Shown here: piece after piece, positions 60,081 to 64,000 of the stretch
Position numbering within the stretch: the first letter of the stretch is position 1
How the letters are laid out: the number at the start of each line of letters is the position of its first letter
Source of the DNA: Terriglobia bacterium
GTDB lineage: Bacteria > Acidobacteriota > Terriglobia > Bryobacterales > Bryobacteraceae
NCBI GenBank assembly: GCA_020073265.1
Contig: JAIQFN010000001.1
Span: forward strand, 246,419 to 310,418
DNA length: 64,000 bases
Direction: 5' to 3'
Program-made: the position numbers and the translations under genes
The notes under the pieces: model-generated
Database searches by the model: none
Seen by the model: the letters and a program-made list of their open reading frames with translations, nothing else
Told to the model about the DNA's origin: nothing

Positions 60081-60967
60081 TGCCCAAGCGCGTCGCTGAG
60101 AAGGCCGAGTCGCCGCAATCCCAACTGGTGATCATTACCGGTCTGAGCGGTTCCGGGAAGGCGACCGTTCTCAAAGCGCTGGAAGATCTGGGCTACTATG
60201 CCGTGGACAACCTGCCCATCGGGCTGATCCCGAAGTTCGCCGAGCTGGCCAAGGACTCGGCCAACGTGCGCCGCGCAGCGCTGGTGATCGACATTCGCGA
60301 AGGCCAGCGTTTGAAGGAATTTCCAGCCATCTTTCAGCGGCTGCGCCGGCGCATCCCGGCCACGCTGCTGTTTCTCGAGGCCGATGAGCGAACCATCCTG
60401 CAGCGCTTCAGCGAGACCCGGCGTCCGCACCCGCTGGGCCTCAGCTCGTCGGTGCGCAAGAATATTCGCATCGAGCGGGAGCGGCTGGCGCCCATCCGCA
60501 AAGTGGCCGACCACATCATCAATACCTCGAAGTTCAACGTCCACGAGCTGCGCGACATCGTCGGGGATAAGTTTCGCGACGGCGGCGGCGAGGCCAGCAT
60601 CCGCATCGACATCACCAGTTTCGGCTACCGTCACGGCGTGCCGCCCGACAGCGACCTGGTTTTCGATGTCCGCTTCCTTCCCAATCCCAACTACATTCCC
60701 GAATTCAAGCACCTCAGCGGGCGGCATCCCCGCGTGGCGCGCTACATCCGGTCGTTTCCGCAAACCGTGGAATTCATCGACCGCATTTCCGATCTGCTGG
60801 TGTACCTGATCCCGCACTACATTCGCGAAGGCAAGAGCTACCTGACCATCGCGTTCGGCTGCACCGGCGGCCATCATCGCTCGGTGCTGATCGCGAGCGA
60901 GATCCGCAAGCGGCTGACGCGCGCCGGGTTCAAGGTGAAAGAGACGCACCGCGACATCGCGCGCTGA
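60080..60967 (+). CDS. rapZ: RapZ/YvcJ-type P-loop nucleotide-binding protein
   Basis: 295 residues; GTG start overlapping the hpf stop. Walker A is TGLSGSGKATVLKALED, followed by GYYAVDNLPIGLIPKF; the C-terminal domain has GGGEASIRIDITSFGYRHGVPPDSDLVFDVRFLPNP and IAFGCTGGHHRSV. In E. coli RapZ adapts RNase E to a small RNA of amino-sugar synthesis; in Bacillus YvcJ binds nucleotides. No ptsN or npr is next to it, unlike in enterobacteria. Downstream is a broken acetyltransferase gene. Confidence 0.94.
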   Translation: MPKRVAEKAESPQSQLVIITGLSGSGKATVLKALEDLGYYAVDNLPIGLIPKFAELAKDSANVRRAALVIDIREGQRLKEFPAIFQRLRRRIPATLLFLEADERTILQRFSETRRPHPLGLSSSVRKNIRIERERLAPIRKVADHIINTSKFNVHELRDIVGDKFRDGGGEASIRIDITSFGYRHGVPPDSDLVFDVRFLPNPNYIPEFKHLSGRHPRVARYIRSFPQTVEFIDRISDLLVYLIPHYIREGKSYLTIAFGCTGGHHRSVLIASEIRKRLTRAGFKVKETHRDIAR

Positions 60968-60970
60968 GTC

Positions 60971-61401
60971 ATGACGCTGCCGGCGATCCGCACCGAGAGC
61001 CTGTACCTGCGTTCGTTCACCGAGCAGGATGTCGATGCTTTGCACCGGCTGTGGATCGATCCCGGCGTGCGGCGTCATTTGTGGGACGGCATCGCGATCT
61101 CGCGAGAGCGGGCAGGCGAGGCGGTTGCGTCACATTTCGCCAGTGTCGCGGGCCAGGGAATCGGCTACTGGACCTTGCGTGTAATGGACTGCTGCCGCGC
61201 TATTGGGGGCTGGGCCTGGCGGCCGAAGCGTCGCGAGCCGCGCTGGCCTATCTGTGGAACAGCACCAGCTACGATCGCGTGTACGCGCGGCCGGATCCGC
61301 CGAACGGCAAATCGGTGGAGGCCATGCGGCGGCTGGGCATGCGGCATCACGCGTCCACCGCGGCGATGATTACTTACGTGCTGGAGCGGCCCGCGCGTTG
61401 A
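60971..61401 (+). pseudogene. GNAT acetyltransferase gene, broken by frameshift and deletion
   Basis: The first frame (60971 to about 61180) reads RTESLYLRSFTEQDVDALHRLW, then RERAGEAVASHFA and GIGYWTLR, the N-terminal half of RimJ-type enzymes. The acetyl-CoA part continues in another frame from about 61175: NGLLPRYWGLGLAAEASRAALAYL, VEAMRRLGM. In intact members some 25-30 residues separate GYWxLR from the GLLPxYWG motif; here they are fused, so about 80 bases are missing and the frame is shifted. Unlikely to be active. Confidence 0.7.
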
Positions 61402-62229
61402 TCAATACGGCGCCGCGCGAGCCTCGAATTTCATTGCGTTGGCGTCGAAGAGCGTTTCGGTCTTCCCGATCTCCTTGGCATGCACCCGCGCGCGGTGGAT
61501 GCACCCGCCTTCCGCCCACAGAACTGTATCGCCGCGGAACTCGGCCCATTCCCATTTAGGCAGCGAAAGCCGGCGCTCCAATTTCGGATGCTCGAGCTCG
61601 TGCTCATCCCAATAGCAACCTTTCCCGGGCGGCGATCCCACCTCCTCATGCGCGAACTTCCGCAGAATCCAACTCTTCTTGGGATGCACCTTTTCGAAGA
61701 CCGTGCAGGAATTGAACTTCCCGTTCTCGATCTTGGTCCGAAGAATCCAGCCGTCGCGCTGCAGACGCGGATAGTAGACGCTCGGGCACTCGCCGCCATA
61801 GTACGCTACAGGTTTGAAACTGAGGTCGCGCCGCACCTCCATGCTGTCGTGAATCAACTCACTGCAACCGCCATTGAGCCAGTAGCTCGAATTGGACGTG
61901 AAGAGTCCTCCGCCCAACCAGCAGTCCCCTTTAGCGGCTAGCACGATGGCCTTCAACCAGGGCGCGCGCGATATCGCGGTCCACGATCCTTTGGTTTCCG
62001 ACGCCCATTTTCCGTTCATCGCGAAGTAGATGAGGTACCGCCCATCCGGAGAAATGTCCGCGCGCCGCTCGTAGATCCTTCCGCGCAGCCACTGACCCAG
62101 TTCAAACTTATCGGTCTTGAGATTCCAGAGAATCGAGCACACCGATTTCGAAGGACCGCGACGCAGGATGACCCCGACCGGGGCCTGCGAGGCCAGCAGC
62201 ACGTGCAGACGCGCCGGAAAACTGCTCAT
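61402..62229 (-). CDS. Hypothetical protein, 275 residues
   Basis: ATG at 62229 (MSSFPARL). The protein is rich in Trp and Tyr with repeated short motifs in the beta-propeller style: GRYLIYFAMNGKW, GDCWLGGGLFTSN, GGECPSVYYPRLQRDGWIL, GSPPGKGCYWDE, WAEFRGDTVLWAEGGCIH. No signal peptide. Several Cys residues are spread out. A WD-like or sugar-binding propeller is possible, but I do not recognise the family. Just after the MATE gene on the same strand, five bases apart. Confidence 0.7.
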   Translation of the reverse strand: MSSFPARLHVLLASQAPVGVILRRGPSKSVCSILWNLKTDKFELGQWLRGRIYERRADISPDGRYLIYFAMNGKWASETKGSWTAISRAPWLKAIVLAAKGDCWLGGGLFTSNSSYWLNGGCSELIHDSMEVRRDLSFKPVAYYGGECPSVYYPRLQRDGWILRTKIENGKFNSCTVFEKVHPKKSWILRKFAHEEVGSPPGKGCYWDEHELEHPKLERRLSLPKWEWAEFRGDTVLWAEGGCIHRARVHAKEIGKTETLFDANAMKFEARAAPY

Positions 62230-62234
62230 GACTT

Positions 62235-63686
62235 CTACACTACCGTCTTCTTCCACTTGCCGCGCCGGAACAGCAGGATGCTGGTGATCGCGAGCAGGGT
62301 GTCGCCGATCACCACCGCGACAAACACGCCGCGCGGCCCCAGGCCGGTATGGAATGAAAGCACCCATGCAATCGGAATCTGGCACATCCAGAAACAAAAC
62401 AGGTTGAGCATGGTGGGCGTGAAGGTGTCGCCCGCGCCGTTGAACGCCGCCGTCACCACCATTCCGTAGGCGTAAGAGACATAGCCGTAGCTGAGCAACC
62501 GCAGCCCGCTGACCGCGAGCGGAGCCACCGCGGGATCGACGGTGAACAGAGCGATGATCCGCTCGGAGAGGGCGATGAACACCAGGCCGATGCCGCCCAG
62601 GAACAGCATGTTGTAGAACCCGGTACGCCACACCGACTGCTCCGCGCGATCCGGCTTGCCGGCGCCCAGGTTCTGACCCACCAGCGTGGCGGCGGCGTTG
62701 CTCATGCCCCAGGACGGCAGAATCGCGAAGACGATCACGCGGATAGCCAGCGTGTTGGCGGCCACGGCGGCGCTGCCGAAGCTGGCCATGATGCGCACCA
62801 TGCCGATCCAACTCGCCATTTGCACCATGTATTGAAACATCGCGCTCATGGAGAGCCGAATCAACCGCAGCATGACGGCGAAGTCCAGGCGCACCTGTCG
62901 AGCATGCACCACCAGCCGGCCGCGGCCCGACGTCAGGATCCAAAGCTGGAACAGCACCCCGACGCCGCGCCCGATGGTTGTGCCCACCGCGGATCCCGAA
63001 ACGCCCAGACGCGGAAACGGACCGAGCCCGAAGATCAGACAGGGATTCAGGCAGATGTTCACGATGTTCGCCAGCCATAGCGCGCGCATGGCGGTGGTGG
63101 CGTCGCCCGCCCCGCGGAAAACGGCGTTGATCAGGAACAGTAGGAAGATGGTGGCGCTGCCGGCGAAAATGATGCGCGTGTAGTCAGACCCGATCCGGAT
63201 CACGTCGTCGGAGCCGCCCATCACGCGCAGCAGGTTCGGTGCGTACCGAAACCCGAGGGCGGCCGTGGTCGCCGCGATCAGCAATCCGATGACGATGGCC
63301 TGCACGGCCACGACGCCCGCCGCCGATTCGTCCTTCTCGCCAATGCGCCGGGCGACCAACGCGGTCGCGCCCATGCTCAGGCCTAGCGCGATGACGTACA
63401 GCACCATCAGGCAGGTCTCGGTGAGCCCGACGGTGGTGATCGCATCCGCTCCAAGGTGCGCCACCCAGAACACGTCCACCACGCCGAACGTCGATTCCAT
63501 GCACATCTCGAGCACCATCGGCACGGCCAGCAATACGATGGCGCGGCCGATGCTGCCCTCGGTGAAATCCTGGCTGGTTCCGACCACCGCTTCGCGCAGC
63601 GACGCGAAGAGTCCAGGCGCAGCTTCATCGATAACGTTAATTTTGCTTAGAGAGGGTTCCACAGATTGAAAAACCTTTCCCGACAT
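62235..63686 (-). CDS. MATE-family efflux transporter
   Basis: 483 residues from the ATG at 63686 (another is at 63701). Twelve membrane helices in two related halves: GSIGRAIVLLAVPMVLEMCMESTFGVVDVFWVAHLGADAITTVGL and LIRLSMSAMFQYMVQMASWIGMVRIMASFGSAAVAANTLAIRVI. The MATE pattern is also seen in ATALVARRIGEKD and GMSNAAATLVGQNLGAGKPDRAE. It uses an ion gradient to export cations or drugs; the substrate is unknown. Confidence 0.93.
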   Translation of the reverse strand: MSGKVFQSVEPSLSKINVIDEAAPGLFASLREAVVGTSQDFTEGSIGRAIVLLAVPMVLEMCMESTFGVVDVFWVAHLGADAITTVGLTETCLMVLYVIALGLSMGATALVARRIGEKDESAAGVVAVQAIVIGLLIAATTAALGFRYAPNLLRVMGGSDDVIRIGSDYTRIIFAGSATIFLLFLINAVFRGAGDATTAMRALWLANIVNICLNPCLIFGLGPFPRLGVSGSAVGTTIGRGVGVLFQLWILTSGRGRLVVHARQVRLDFAVMLRLIRLSMSAMFQYMVQMASWIGMVRIMASFGSAAVAANTLAIRVIVFAILPSWGMSNAAATLVGQNLGAGKPDRAEQSVWRTGFYNMLFLGGIGLVFIALSERIIALFTVDPAVAPLAVSGLRLLSYGYVSYAYGMVVTAAFNGAGDTFTPTMLNLFCFWMCQIPIAWVLSFHTGLGPRGVFVAVVIGDTLLAITSILLFRRGKWKKTVV

Positions 63687-63716
63687 GCGCGGCAACCCCA
63701 AGCTGCGCGTGTTGTC

Positions 63717-63754
63717 AACTGATCAGGTGAGCCCCTTGGGGGCGGGCCTCAGTT
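63717..63754. repeat. Inverted repeat before the second insertion sequence
   Basis: AACTGA (63717-63722) and TCAGTT (63749-63754) enclose GCCCC-TTG-GGGGC; a G-rich hairpin followed by GGTTTCTGGGTTTTTC. It may be a terminator for leftward or rightward reading, or the outer end of the insertion sequence. The gap 63687-63913 contains no gene. Confidence 0.35.
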
Positions 63755-63822
63755 GGTTTCTGGGTTTTTCACAGTTCTTCCAGTGTAGCGCGAGTCGGGG
63801 GCAATTGGGGAGCGAGTCTTAT

Positions 63823-63879
63823 CTCATGCAAGATGAGCCTGAAGCGGGAATCGGTTTCTCACACAAGATGAGCCTGAAG
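63823..63879. repeat. Direct repeats near the IS left end
   Basis: Two 22-base copies (63823-63844 and 63858-63879) sharing CAAGATGAGCCTGAAG, 35 bases apart, differing only at two positions in the first half. They look like the subterminal repeats that transposases bind. Confidence 0.5.
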
Positions 63880-63913
63880 GGGCGATTGCGCATGCTGGGG
63901 ATTGAAGATCAGC

Positions 63914-64000
63914 GTGCTAGAAGGACAACGATTGAGCCTGGAGCAGATCCGGGCATTTCTGGAAGGCAGTTCGGAGCTGCGTTTTCAAGCCAGCCATCGG
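63914..64000 (+). CDS. Transposase (integrase-core type), 5' end only
   Basis: The GTG at 63914 starts 29 codons running out of the window: VLEGQRLSLEQIRAFLEGSS, then ELRFQASHR. This resembles the opening of an integrase-core transposase family common in Acidobacteria (LSLEQIRAFLE.S...F.A..R). The rest lies outside, so family and integrity are open. Identified from the opening motif only. Confidence 0.5.
   Translation, partial: MLEGQRLSLEQIRAFLEGSSELRFQASHR

Overview
The window looks like chromosomal DNA from an Acidobacteriota bacterium, most likely a Solibacter/Bryobacter-type soil organism. The reasons are high GC, an ADOP-type orphan MacB/FtsX permease at the left edge, secreted families typical of that group (the DUF6152 protein and its two partners, a TPR lipoprotein-like protein, DUF2934), palindromic REP-like repeats, and a complete Gram-negative outline (flagellar export genes, outer-membrane porin, POTRA protein). 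This is inferred from gene content and not from a marker search. I saw no rRNA, tRNA or CRISPR array.

Layout. 0-3.7 kb: end of an ADOP permease, then a gene graveyard (remnants of a DUF4062 protein, an MBL-fold hydrolase and a ribbon-helix-helix protein), small ORFs and a REP-like palindrome. 3.8-8.3 kb: a tightly overlapping egtB-egtD operon for ergothioneine synthesis, continuing into an ABC importer (ATPase, permease, lipoprotein) of the betaine/EgtUV type. 8.3-13.6 kb: DinB-like protein, DUF2934 protein, Rossmann protein plus uvrB, Sel1 protein, alpha/beta hydrolase. 13.6-19.8 kb: a phosphate operon read leftwards, porin-pstS-pstC-pstA-pstB-phoU. 19.9-29.9 kb: nth, a TMTC-like membrane protein, a zinc-ribbon coiled-coil repeat protein, nadD, the dnaG-rpoD pair and a UvrC-like protein whose nuclease site looks lost.

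29.9-33.8 kb is the accessory part. A 2.2 kb element with matching terminal inverted repeats (30118-32357) carries an IS1595-family transposase and two passenger genes on the opposite strand: a protein with an Rx4H motif typical of HEPN ribonucleases and a 52-residue basic protein. It sits inside a cysteine-rich lipoprotein gene whose two halves are still visible on either side. This is the best candidate here for an undescribed mobile system. A DUF433 antitoxin-like gene without its usual toxin lies just beyond.

33.8-44.7 kb: POTRA-only outer-membrane protein, PEBP-family protein, carboxylesterase, the DUF6152 three-gene set, a class V aminotransferase, M48 protease, prmA, an IPT-domain protein and a LuxR-type response regulator. 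45.0-51.3 kb: flagellar basal body and export operon flgB-flgC-fliE-fliF-fliG-fliH-fliI-fliJ. 51.3-57.8 kb, leftwards: M28 peptidase, DsbD-like protein, plsX, rpmF, DUF177 protein, O-methyltransferase. 57.9-61 kb: rpoN-hpf-rapZ, then a broken acetyltransferase gene. 61.4-63.7 kb: an unknown protein and a MATE transporter. The right edge cuts into a second insertion sequence.
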